Shown here piece after piece: positions 21,030 to 29,759 of a stretch of DNA of 64,000 bases. The position numbers and the translations under genes were made by a program. The DNA comes from Duganella aceris. GTDB lineage: Bacteria; Pseudomonadota; Gammaproteobacteria; Burkholderiales; Burkholderiaceae_D. Below the pieces are notes generated by a model, which was not told the DNA's origin, searched no databases, and saw only the letters and a program-made list of their open reading frames with translations. The first letter of the stretch is position 1; each line of letters starts with the position of its first letter. The DNA lies in assembly GCF_011090165.1 (NCBI RefSeq), contig NZ_JAADJT010000008.1:186001-250000 (forward strand). Direction: 5' to 3'.

Positions 21030-21887
21030 ATAATAAATCCAGGTGATCAGCGCCACGATCGATCCCGCCGCGCCATAGGAGGTGCTGAAGTCGCCGTGGC
21101 CGAGGTAAAGGCCGATCAGCACCTTGCCGCCCATGAACAGGATCGCGGTCAGGATCGAGCCGACGATCACGTCGCCCCAGGCGATGCGGGTCGCCGGCAG
21201 GAACTTGTAGATGAAGGCGAAGATGACGGTGACGATCACCATCGACAAGGCGGCGAACGCATACTGCAGCAGCTTGCCCGGATCGGTCGGATCGACCCAG
21301 CTGCCCTGGAACGCGGCCAGCCCGGCGTTGATCGCCAGCGACATCATCAGCATCAGCGCCAGCACCATCACCAGGCCGAACGACAGCATCCGCTCCTTGA
21401 TGAACAGCCACGCGCCCGAACCCTTGTAGGGCGGGATCTGCCACAACTCGTCCAGGCTTTCCTTGAGTTCCGCGAAGGCGCTGGTGGCCGTCACCAGCAC
21501 GATCATGCCGGAGATCAGGCTGGCCGCCAGGCTGTCGTTTTCCTGCTTGGCGCCGGCCAGGATGGCCTTCAGCGCCTCGCCGCCCTGGGCGCCGGTCAGC
21601 GCGCCGAGTTGGCTCAGGATGGCGCCGCGCACGGTTTCCTCGTCGAAGATCAGGCTGGCCAGCGCCACCACCAGCATCAGCATCGGCGCCAGCGAAAACA
21701 GGACGTACAGCGTCAGCGCCGCGCCCTTGCTGGCGGCGCGGCGGCTGAGCCACGCGTTGGCGGCGGCGCCGGCCAGCTTCGGCAACGCCGCCAGGTAGAG
21801 GCGCCAGCCGCCGCGCTGGACGCTGGCGCCGATATTCTCCCTGCGTTGTGCGGTGGCGTGGCGTTCGATTTCGGGGATCGGTTTCAA
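20952..21887 (-). CDS. YihY/BrkB family inner-membrane protein
   Basis: This 311-residue protein has about six transmembrane helices. The family's opening pattern is visible in NAWLSRRAASKGAALTLYVLFSLAPM and the later SVWLFIKER-like and AAGSIVALITWIYYSA helices. BrkB/YihY proteins were once called ribonuclease BN by mistake; their real role is not established. It is convergent with the hydrolase gene and overlaps its end by 78 bp. The N-terminal 30 residues are polar and cytoplasmic. Confidence 0.88.
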   Translation of the reverse strand: MKPIPEIERHATAQRRENIGASVQRGGWRLYLAALPKLAGAAANAWLSRRAASKGAALTLYVLFSLAPMLMLVVALASLIFDEETVRGAILSQLGALTGAQGGEALKAILAGAKQENDSLAASLISGMIVLVTATSAFAELKESLDELWQIPPYKGSGAWLFIKERMLSFGLVMVLALMLMMSLAINAGLAAFQGSWVDPTDPGKLLQYAFAALSMVIVTVIFAFIYKFLPATRIAWGDVIVGSILTAILFMGGKVLIGLYLGHGDFSTSYGAAGSIVALITWIYYSAQIFFFGALFTHEYATTLGSRRKG

Positions 21888-22012
21888 TGGCTGCTCTCTT
21901 TAGGGGACGTGACCGCAACGATGAGGGTTTTCAATTGATTCTTCGGTGCGCGGGCGTACGGTGGAGTGGTGATGTCCCTAGCAAACTGGATGCCTACCAT
22001 AAAGGGGCACAC

Positions 22013-23797
22013 ATGCGACTCATTCTTCCAGCGCTGATCGGCGGCATCGCACTTTCCATCTCCGGCGCCGGCCAGGCGCAGCAAGGGGACGGGACGCGGG
22101 TGGCCATCGCGACCGCCATCGTCAAGCCGGACAAGGTGGCGGCGACGCCGGAGCGCATCGCCGCGCTGAAAGCGCCGCCGGGCTTCGCGGTGTCGGCGTT
22201 CGCCACCGGACTGAAAAACATCCGCATCATCGCGGTGGCGCCGGACGGCACCATCTACGTCAGCCGCCGCGACCAGGGCGATGTGCTGATGCTGCGCGAC
22301 GTCGACGGCGACGGCCGCGCCGACGGCCCGCCGGTGACGGTGGCCAGCCGCGCCGGCGCGCACGGCCTGGCGATCCGCGACGGCAAGCTGTATCTGGCCA
22401 CGGTCAAGGAAGTCTTCGTCGCCGACATCCTGAAGGACGGCCGGCTGTCGCCGCTGAAGCTGATCATCGGCGACCTGCCGGACGCCGGCCAGCATCCGAA
22501 CCGCACCCTGGCCTTCGGCCCTGACGGCATGCTGTATATCAGCGCCGGCTCGACCTGCAACGACTGCAACGAGAGCAATCCGGAAAACGCCACGCTGCTG
22601 CGCGCTTCGCCCGACGGCAAGCAGCGCGGCATCTTCGCCACCGGCCTGCGCAACACCATCGGCTTCGACTGGCAGCCGCGCACCGGCGAGTTGTGGGGCA
22701 TGGACCACGGCATCGACTTCCTCGGCGACGACGAGCAGCAGGAGGAGCTCAACAAGCTGGAACTGGGCAAGATGTATGGCTGGCCGCACGTCTACGGCAA
22801 CGGCACGATCTACCCGCAAAGCACGCCGGTGGGGGATATCACCAAGACCGAGTGGCGCGAGCGCAGCGAACCGATGAAGCTTGGCTACACCGCGCACGCG
22901 GCGCCGATGCAGCTGCTGTTCTATCGCGGCGGCAGCTTCCCGGCCGAATTCCAGGGCGACGCTTTCGTCACGATGCGCGGCTCGTGGAACCGCAGTACCC
23001 CCTCCGGCTATGAAATCGTCCGGGTGCGCTTCGACGGCGGCCAGGCCAAATCGATGGAGCCGTTCGTCACCGGCTTCCTGACCGACGGCGGCAAGACCCA
23101 TATCGCGCGGCCGGTGGGGCTGGCGGTGAACAAGGATGGCTCGCTGCTGATGGCGGACGACGCCAACGGCGTGCTGTATCGGGTCGCCTACACCGGCGCC
23201 ACCGGTACGGCGTCCGCGCTGGTGGCGCCGCCGGCCGGGCCGATGCAACAGCAGGCGGCCAAGGGCAGCAACGTGCCGCTGGCGCTGGCGCGTCCGGAAT
23301 CGAGCGGCGGCGCCAGGCTGGCGGTGCAAAGCGCCGGCTTCGGCAACGGCGCAGTGATGGCGGCCAAATACAGCGAATACGCGGACGGCGTGTCGCCGCC
23401 GCTGTCGTGGGCGGCGGTGCCGGGCGCGAAATCGTACGCGATCCTCATGGAGGACCCGGATGCGCCGCAAAAGCCTTTTGTCCACTGGCTGGCCTGGAAC
23501 GTGCCGGCCTCGGTGACCGGTTTGCCGGAGGGCTTGCAGGAACAGCCGCGCCTGACCGAGCCGGAAGGCGTGCTGCAAGGCCGTAACACGCGCGGTTCGG
23601 TGGGCTATTACGGACCGCGTCCGCCGGTCGGCGATCCGGCGCACCATTATCACTTCCAGGTCTACGCGCTGGACGCGGTGCTGGCGCTGCCGTTCGGCTC
23701 CGACCGCGACCAGCTGCTGAAGGCGGTCCAGGGTCACGTGCTGGCCAAGGGCGAAGTGGTGGGCCGTTACGCGCAATCGCAGCAACCGCAAAAATAA
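22013..23797 (+). CDS. Exported PQQ-type sugar/sorbosone dehydrogenase fused to a YbhB-like PEBP domain
   Basis: This 594-residue protein has a signal peptide (MRLILPALIGGIALSISGAGQAQ). Residues about 50-400 form a six-bladed propeller of the glucose/sorbosone dehydrogenase family (IRIIAVAPDGTIYVSRRDQGDV, RNTIGFDWQPRTGELWG, GWPHVYGNG). Residues about 430-590 form a phosphatidylethanolamine-binding / Raf-kinase-inhibitor-like domain (SPPLSWAAVPGAKSYA, EDPDAP, HWLAWNVP, GYYGPRPP). The two are normally separate proteins. No haem c motif is present. It lies 9 bp before the FdhF/YdeP gene and probably shares its transcript. PQQ or a metal as cofactor is expected from the family. Confidence 0.85.
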   Translation: MRLILPALIGGIALSISGAGQAQQGDGTRVAIATAIVKPDKVAATPERIAALKAPPGFAVSAFATGLKNIRIIAVAPDGTIYVSRRDQGDVLMLRDVDGDGRADGPPVTVASRAGAHGLAIRDGKLYLATVKEVFVADILKDGRLSPLKLIIGDLPDAGQHPNRTLAFGPDGMLYISAGSTCNDCNESNPENATLLRASPDGKQRGIFATGLRNTIGFDWQPRTGELWGMDHGIDFLGDDEQQEELNKLELGKMYGWPHVYGNGTIYPQSTPVGDITKTEWRERSEPMKLGYTAHAAPMQLLFYRGGSFPAEFQGDAFVTMRGSWNRSTPSGYEIVRVRFDGGQAKSMEPFVTGFLTDGGKTHIARPVGLAVNKDGSLLMADDANGVLYRVAYTGATGTASALVAPPAGPMQQQAAKGSNVPLALARPESSGGARLAVQSAGFGNGAVMAAKYSEYADGVSPPLSWAAVPGAKSYAILMEDPDAPQKPFVHWLAWNVPASVTGLPEGLQEQPRLTEPEGVLQGRNTRGSVGYYGPRPPVGDPAHHYHFQVYALDAVLALPFGSDRDQLLKAVQGHVLAKGEVVGRYAQSQQPQK

Positions 23798-23806
23798 GGA
23801 ATGACA

Positions 23807-26125
23807 ATGACGGAAGCCAGTATCGCCGATCCCTATCCGCATCCGTCCGGCGGCTGGGGCTCGGTCAAGGAGGTCGGCACCGCGCTGCTGAAGGAGCACG
23901 TGTTGTTCAAGGGCGGCGGCGTGCTGCTGCACCAGAATAAGACCGAGGGCTACGCCTGCGTCAGCTGCGCCTGGGCCAAGCCGGCCAATCCGCATCCGTT
24001 CGAATTCTGCGAAAGCGGCGCCAAGGCCACCGCGTGGGAGATCACCAACAAGCGCATCGACGCCGATTTCTTCCTGAAGCATTCGGTGGCGGAGCTGCGC
24101 ACGTGGAGCGATCACCATCTGGAGGCGGCCGGCCGTTTGACCGTGCCGCTGCGCTGGGATGCGGCCAGCGACTGCTATCTGGAAGTAACCTGGCAGTCGG
24201 CGTTCGACGAGATCGGCGCCGAGCTGCGGGCGCAGCACGGGCAGGATCCCGCCGGCGTGGTGTTTTACAGCTCCGGCCGCGCCTCGCTGGAGACTTCGTA
24301 TATGTACCAGCTGGCGGCGCGCATGTACGGCAACAACAACCTGCCGGACAGCTCGAACATGTGCCACGAAAGCACCTCGGTGGCGCTGCCGCCGGCCATC
24401 GGCGTACCGATAGGCACCGTGGTGCTGGACGATTTCGAGCAGACCGATTGCATCCTGTTCTTCGGCCAGAACGTCGGCACCAACAGTCCGCGCATGCTGC
24501 ACCAGTTGCAGGCGGCGCGCAAGCGCGGCGTGCCGGTGATCACCTTCAATCCGCTGCGCGAGACCGGGCTGCTGCACTTCGCCAATCCGCAGTCGCCGGC
24601 GGAGATGCTGAGCCCCGCCGAGACGCAGATCACCACGCAGTATCTGCAGCTCAAGGCCGGCGGCGACAGCGCCGCGCTGATGGGCCTGTGCAAGGCGCTG
24701 ATCGAGGCCGACGACGCGCAACTGGCCGCCGGCGGCCCACGCGTGCTGGACTCCGACTTCATTGTCGAACACACCTCGGGCCTGGACGGCTTTGCTGATG
24801 CCGCGCGCGCCACCGGCTGGGCGGCGATCGAGGCGGAATCGGGCCTGACGCGCACCGCGCTGGTGGAGGCGGCCGCCACCTACGCCAACGCCGACAAGGT
24901 GATCGGCATCTTCGGCATGGGCATGACGCAGCACCGCAACGGCGTGCAGAACGTGCAGATGCTGTCCAATTTGCTGCTCTTGCGCGGCAATATCGGCAAG
25001 CCCGGCGCCGGCATATGTCCGGTGCGCGGTCATTCGAACGTGCAGGGCCAACGCACCGTCGGCATCACCGAAAAACCGGAGCTGGCGCCGCTGGACAAGC
25101 TGAAGGAACAATATCGTTTCGAGCCGCCGCGCGAAAAGGGCCTGAATACGGTCACGGCCTGTCGCGGCATCCTCGACGGATCGGTGCGCGCCTTCATCGG
25201 CCTGGGCGGCAATTTCGTCCGCGCCGCGCCGGATACCGACCGGCTGGAGCCGGCGTGGGAGAAGCTGCGCCTCAGCGTGCAGATCTCCACCAAGCTGAAT
25301 CGCAATCACCTGGTGCATGGCGCGGTGTCGTACATCCTGCCTTGCCTGGGCCGGATCGAGATCGACCGCCAGGCCGGCGGCGAGCAATCGGTCTCGGTCG
25401 AGGACAGCACCGGCTGCATGCACGGCTCGCGCGGGCGGGTCGAGCCGGCGGCCGACTCGCTGCTGTCCGAGCCGGCCATCGTCGCCGCGCTGGCGAAGGC
25501 GATGCTGGCGCCGGAACAAGCGGCGCTGGCGCCGTGGGACGCGTGGGTCGCCGATTACGCCAAGGTGCGCGACGCGATCGCGGTCACCTACCCGGAGATC
25601 TTCCACGATTTCAATGCACGCATGTGGACGCCGGGCGGCTTCCGCCGGCCGGTGCCGGCCGCGCGGCGCGAGTGGAAGACGCCCAATGGCCGCGCCAATT
25701 TCATCACGCCGCCGACGCTGGTGGCGGACCCGGACCAGGCGCCGGTCGGCGGCGAGGTGCTGCGCCTGTTCACGCTGCGCAGCGACAGCCAGTTCAACAC
25801 CACCATCTACAACGAGGACGACCGCTTCCGTGGCATCTATGGCGGCCGCCGCGTATTGCTGGTCAACCCCGCCGACATCACGCGTCTGGGCTTCGCCGAA
25901 GGCGACGAGGTCGATGTGCGCGGCGTGTCTGGCGACGGCGACGGCGTCACCCGCCGGGTGAGCGGCCTGCGGCTGGTGGCCTACGACGTGCCGCGCGGTT
26001 GCATCGGCGGCTACTACCCCGAATGCAATCCCTTGCTGCCGCTGGAACACCACGCGGTGGGCAGCATGGTACCTGCGGCGAAATCGATCTCGGTGGTACT
26101 GGAACAGCGAAACAAGGAGATGTGA
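23807..26125 (+). CDS. FdhF/YdeP-family molybdopterin oxidoreductase
   Basis: This 772-residue member of the formate-dehydrogenase-alpha-like YdeP group has an N-terminal CVSCAW motif (about residues 50-55), which is a partial iron-sulphur site. SSNMCHES places the probable Mo/W-ligand Cys at residue 185, followed by FFGQNVGTNSPRM and a C-terminal molydopterin-dinucleotide-binding barrel (LFTLRSDSQFNTTIYNEDD). YdeP homologues contribute to acid resistance in E. coli; the reaction is unknown. AAGGA ends right at an ATG at 23801 but is 6 nt before the ATG at 23807, so 23807 is the better start. The stop overlaps cphB by one base. Confidence 0.88.
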   Translation: MTEASIADPYPHPSGGWGSVKEVGTALLKEHVLFKGGGVLLHQNKTEGYACVSCAWAKPANPHPFEFCESGAKATAWEITNKRIDADFFLKHSVAELRTWSDHHLEAAGRLTVPLRWDAASDCYLEVTWQSAFDEIGAELRAQHGQDPAGVVFYSSGRASLETSYMYQLAARMYGNNNLPDSSNMCHESTSVALPPAIGVPIGTVVLDDFEQTDCILFFGQNVGTNSPRMLHQLQAARKRGVPVITFNPLRETGLLHFANPQSPAEMLSPAETQITTQYLQLKAGGDSAALMGLCKALIEADDAQLAAGGPRVLDSDFIVEHTSGLDGFADAARATGWAAIEAESGLTRTALVEAAATYANADKVIGIFGMGMTQHRNGVQNVQMLSNLLLLRGNIGKPGAGICPVRGHSNVQGQRTVGITEKPELAPLDKLKEQYRFEPPREKGLNTVTACRGILDGSVRAFIGLGGNFVRAAPDTDRLEPAWEKLRLSVQISTKLNRNHLVHGAVSYILPCLGRIEIDRQAGGEQSVSVEDSTGCMHGSRGRVEPAADSLLSEPAIVAALAKAMLAPEQAALAPWDAWVADYAKVRDAIAVTYPEIFHDFNARMWTPGGFRRPVPAARREWKTPNGRANFITPPTLVADPDQAPVGGEVLRLFTLRSDSQFNTTIYNEDDRFRGIYGGRRVLLVNPADITRLGFAEGDEVDVRGVSGDGDGVTRRVSGLRLVAYDVPRGCIGGYYPECNPLLPLEHHAVGSMVPAAKSISVVLEQRNKEM

Positions 26126-27000
26126 TGGAAACCAACCACGGCCACGGCCACCTTGTCATTATCGGCGGTCATGAAGACCGCACCCACGACAAGGCTGTAT
26201 TGCAGCGCTTTGTCGAGCTGGCGGGCGGCCCGGAAAAGAAGATCGTGGTGATCTCGGCGGCCAGTGGCGTCGCCGAAAAGATGTGGGCAATCTACGACCA
26301 GGCTTTCGCCGACCTTGGCGTGGCCAGGCGTGCCCACCTTCGCATCGAATCGCGCGAAGACGCCAACGCCGACACGGTGCTGCGCGAACTGGCCGACGCC
26401 GGCGGCATCTTCATGACCGGCGGCGACCAGAAGCGCCTGATGGCCAATATCGGCGGCACCGCCTTCGACCGCGAGCTGCACGCCGCCTACCTGAAGCGCG
26501 GCGTCTGCATCGGCGGCACCAGCGCCGGCGCCTCGGCCATGTCCGGCCATATGCTGGCCACCGGCCACGCCGGGACCACGCCGGAGAAGGGCGCCGTCAA
26601 TCTCGGCGCCGGCCTTGGCCTGGTGCGCGGCGTGGTCATCGACCAGCATTTCTCGGAACGCCACCGGCTGTCGCGGCTATTGACCGTGGTGGCGCAAAAC
26701 CCCTATCTGCAAGGCGCCGGCATCGACGAGGACACCGCGCTGGTGATCGAGCGCGGCGTCGGCATCGAGGTGATCGGCCAGGGCGCGGTCACCATCGTCG
26801 ACGGCCGCACCATGCACTCCAACATGGCGTCGGCCGCCAGCGGCGAATGTCCGCGCCTGGTCGACGTGCGCCTGCACCTGCTGCCGACCGGCACCCGCTA
26901 CGCGCTGTCCGGCCCCGGCGAGGACGGCGACGTCCCGGCCGCGCTGCGGGACTTCATCAACACAGTCACCAAACGGATCGATTACCATGAAAATCACTAA
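26125..27000 (+). CDS. cphB: Cyanophycinase
   Basis: This is a 291-residue serine exopeptidase of the S51 family that releases beta-Asp-Arg dipeptides from cyanophycin. GHLVIIGGHEDRTHDK opens the fold, GGIFMTGGDQKRLM carries the family pattern, and the nucleophile elbow GGTSAGASAM gives S133. VVIDQHFSERHRLSRLL contains the conserved His and Arg. It is a cytoplasmic form with no signal peptide. It overlaps the FdhF-like gene by one base upstream and cphA by 14 bp downstream, so synthesis and breakdown genes are transcribed together. Confidence 0.95.
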   Translation: METNHGHGHLVIIGGHEDRTHDKAVLQRFVELAGGPEKKIVVISAASGVAEKMWAIYDQAFADLGVARRAHLRIESREDANADTVLRELADAGGIFMTGGDQKRLMANIGGTAFDRELHAAYLKRGVCIGGTSAGASAMSGHMLATGHAGTTPEKGAVNLGAGLGLVRGVVIDQHFSERHRLSRLLTVVAQNPYLQGAGIDEDTALVIERGVGIEVIGQGAVTIVDGRTMHSNMASAASGECPRLVDVRLHLLPTGTRYALSGPGEDGDVPAALRDFINTVTKRIDYHENH

Positions 27001-29629
27001 GCTGCGCTATCTGCGCGGCGCCAACCTGTATGCCGCCCATCCATGCCTGCTGGCGACCATCGACCTGCAACAGCTGAAGAACGCATCGACCGCGGACCTG
27101 CCGGACTTTGGCGGCGGCCTGCTGGCGCTGATGCCGTCGCTGCGCAAGCGGGAGCGCGCCGGAGGCCGTCCGGGCGGCTTCGTCGAGCGGCTGGAACAGG
27201 GCGCGCACTTCGCCGATGTGGTCAAGCACGTGACAATGGAGCTGCAACAGCTGGCCGGCCACCAGGTCGTCTTCAGCCACGTCGGAGAAGTGCGCGGACA
27301 GGACAGCTGCTATAACGTGGTCTGTGCCTATGTTTCCGAGCGTACGGTGACCGCCGCGCTGGAGATGGCGCTGGAACTGGTGCCGGCGCTGGCGAGTCGC
27401 CAGCCCTACGCCTACGCCGACAAGCTGGCGCAGTTGCGCCGCCTGGCGCAGCGCAGCGCGGTCGGCACCAGCACCGGCGCGGTGGTGGGCGCGGCGCAGC
27501 GGCGCGGCATCCCGGCGCACCGCATCACAGAAAGCGCCAATCTGTTCCAGCTTGGCTGGGGCAGCAAGCAGAAACGCCTGCAGGCGACCATGACCGGCGC
27601 CACCAGCCACATCGCGGTCGGCCTGGCCAGCGACAAGCACCTGACCAAGGCGCTGCTGGAGGAGGCGGGACTGCCGGTGCCGCAGGGTGAAACCGTCACC
27701 GACATCGAGGAGGCGCGGCAGGTGGCGCGCCGGCTGCACTGCGCGGTCACCATCAAGCCGCTGGACGCCAACCAGGGCAAGGGCGTGACCACCATCTGCA
27801 ACAGCGACGAGGAAATCGCCGCCGCCTTCGAGCACGCGCGCCAGTACAGCCGCCATGTGATCGTGGAGCGCCATCTGAAAGGCCGCGATTATCGCGTGCT
27901 GGTCGCCGGCGGGGCCATCGCCGCCGCCTCGTACCGCCGTCCGCCGCTGGTGACGGGCGACGGCGCCAGCACCATCCGCGAGCTGGTCGAGGTGGAGAAC
28001 CGGAACCCGGCGCGCGGCGAGGGCCACAGCAATATCCTGACCAGGATAACGCTCGACGATCACGCGCTGGCCGCGGCGAGCAAGCAAGGCTTCGATTTCG
28101 ATTCGGTGCCGCCGGCCGGCGTCGAAGTTGAATTGCGCGGCAACGCCAATTTGTCCACCGGCGGCACCGCCGAAGACGTGACCGACCTGCTGCCGGCGTC
28201 CACCGCCCGCATCTGCATCCGCGCCGCCAGCAGCATCGGGCTGGATGTGGCGGGCATCGACATCATCTGCGAGGACATCTCGCAGCCGCTGGCGGAGCAG
28301 GGCGGCGGCATCATCGAAGTCAACGCGGCGCCGGGCATCCGCATGCACCAGTACCCGAGCCGGGGCACGCCGCGCGATGCAGGCGACGCCATCGTCGAAG
28401 CGATGTTCGGCGACAGCGATGGCCGCATTCCGGTCGTCGCCATCACCGGCACCAACGGCAAGACCACCACCACCCGCCTGATCGCGCACGCGGCCGGATT
28501 GACCGGCCTGCATACCGGAATGAGCACCACCGAAGGCGTCTACATCGACGGCGTGCTGCTGGAGCAGGGCGACTGCACCGGCTACCACTCGGCGCGCATG
28601 GTGCTGAGCGCGCCGGAGGTGGAATTCGCGGTGCTGGAGACGGCGCGCGGCGGCATTCTCAAGCGCGGCCTGGCGTTCGACCGTTGCGACGTCGGCGTGG
28701 TGCTCAACGTGACCGAGGACCATCTGGGCATGGACGGCGTCGATACGCTGCAAGACCTGGCGCGGGTCAAGCAGGTGGTGGCCAACGCCGCCGCCGGCGC
28801 GGTGGTGCTGAACGCGGAAGATCCGTTGTGCGTGGCGATGGCGGCGCAACTGCGCAGCGGGGTGGAGTTGCTGTATTTTTCCCTCGACGCCGAAAACCCC
28901 GAGCTGCTGCGCCACCTGGAACAGGGCGGCCGAGCGGTCTATCTGCAGGACAGCATGGCGATCCTGGCCGACGGCGAACGGCACCAGATGCTGCTCGACG
29001 TGCGCCGGATGCCGGTGACCCTGAGCGGCGCGGCGCGCTACAACGTCGCCAACGCGCTGGCCGCCGCCGCCGCGCTGACGGCAGCCGGCTTCACGCCGGA
29101 ACAAGTGGTGCAGGGCCTGGCGTCGTTCGTGTCCGACGGCCGCAGCAACCCGCTGCGTTCCAACATCTTCGATGTCAACGGCATCAAGGTGGTGGTCGAT
29201 TTCGCCCACAACGGCGCGGCCTACATGGCGCTGTCCGAGATGGCGCGCGGCATGACGGCGGGGAAGGTGGTCGGGGTGGTCTCGGTGCCCGGCGACCGCC
29301 GCGACGAGGACCTGGTGCAGATCGGCAAGGTCTGCGCCGCCGGCTTCGACGATCTGGTGATCTACGAGTCGGAAAATCGCGGCCGCGCCCAGGGCGAGAC
29401 GGCGCGGCTGCTGACCAATGGGGCGCGCAGCGCCGACGTCGACACCGGGCGCCTGCACTGCAAGCTGGACGTGCACCGCGCGATCCGCTTCGGCTTGGGC
29501 ATGTGCAAGCCGGGCGACGTGCTGGTGTTCGGCTGTGGCTCGTCGATGAGCGAATTGATCGAGGCGCTGCGTCCGGAGATGCCGGCCATCGCCGAACGCA
29601 TCGCCAGCGAGACCGAGACGCCGGCGTGA
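26987..29629 (+). CDS. cphA: Cyanophycin synthetase
   Basis: This is full-length CphA, 880 residues, which adds Asp and Arg alternately to make multi-L-arginyl-poly-L-aspartate from ATP. The N-domain (about 1-160) starts MKITKLRYLRGANLYAAHPC. The ATP-grasp domain (about 215-480) adds Asp and contains HVIVERHLKGRDYRVLV and IEVNAAPGIRMH. The Mur-ligase-like domain (about 485-870) adds Arg and has the P-loop TGTNGKTTTT at about 486. NPLRSN and DFAHNGAAY are typical late motifs. All three modules look intact. It overlaps cphB and is followed by a 130-bp gap before the di-iron oxidase gene. Confidence 0.95.
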   Translation: MKITKLRYLRGANLYAAHPCLLATIDLQQLKNASTADLPDFGGGLLALMPSLRKRERAGGRPGGFVERLEQGAHFADVVKHVTMELQQLAGHQVVFSHVGEVRGQDSCYNVVCAYVSERTVTAALEMALELVPALASRQPYAYADKLAQLRRLAQRSAVGTSTGAVVGAAQRRGIPAHRITESANLFQLGWGSKQKRLQATMTGATSHIAVGLASDKHLTKALLEEAGLPVPQGETVTDIEEARQVARRLHCAVTIKPLDANQGKGVTTICNSDEEIAAAFEHARQYSRHVIVERHLKGRDYRVLVAGGAIAAASYRRPPLVTGDGASTIRELVEVENRNPARGEGHSNILTRITLDDHALAAASKQGFDFDSVPPAGVEVELRGNANLSTGGTAEDVTDLLPASTARICIRAASSIGLDVAGIDIICEDISQPLAEQGGGIIEVNAAPGIRMHQYPSRGTPRDAGDAIVEAMFGDSDGRIPVVAITGTNGKTTTTRLIAHAAGLTGLHTGMSTTEGVYIDGVLLEQGDCTGYHSARMVLSAPEVEFAVLETARGGILKRGLAFDRCDVGVVLNVTEDHLGMDGVDTLQDLARVKQVVANAAAGAVVLNAEDPLCVAMAAQLRSGVELLYFSLDAENPELLRHLEQGGRAVYLQDSMAILADGERHQMLLDVRRMPVTLSGAARYNVANALAAAAALTAAGFTPEQVVQGLASFVSDGRSNPLRSNIFDVNGIKVVVDFAHNGAAYMALSEMARGMTAGKVVGVVSVPGDRRDEDLVQIGKVCAAGFDDLVIYESENRGRAQGETARLLTNGARSADVDTGRLHCKLDVHRAIRFGLGMCKPGDVLVFGCGSSMSELIEALRPEMPAIAERIASETETPA

Positions 29630-29759
29630 GCGTGTAAGCGTGTTCTTACGTCAACACAGGGGGCGCACTGATTCGTTGCCGCCCCCGCGCCGCCCATAAT
29701 GAGGTATCAGCATCGCCCGGCGACTTCGCCGCATGCTTCACCTTTTTTGGGAATACACC

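Noticed and set aside
21884..26053. A 1389-codon minus-strand open frame
   Set aside because: It lies antisense to the sugar dehydrogenase fusion and the FdhF-like gene, has His/Arg/Gln-rich composition without motifs, and is a codon-bias shadow.
26966..29476. An 836-codon minus-strand open frame
   Set aside because: It mirrors cphA and has no recognisable domain; cphA on the other strand is certain.
29630..29759. Possible terminator between cphA and the di-iron oxidase gene
   Set aside because: GTAAG and CTTAC near 29634-29650 pair over only 5 bp and no T-tract follows, so the call is too weak.
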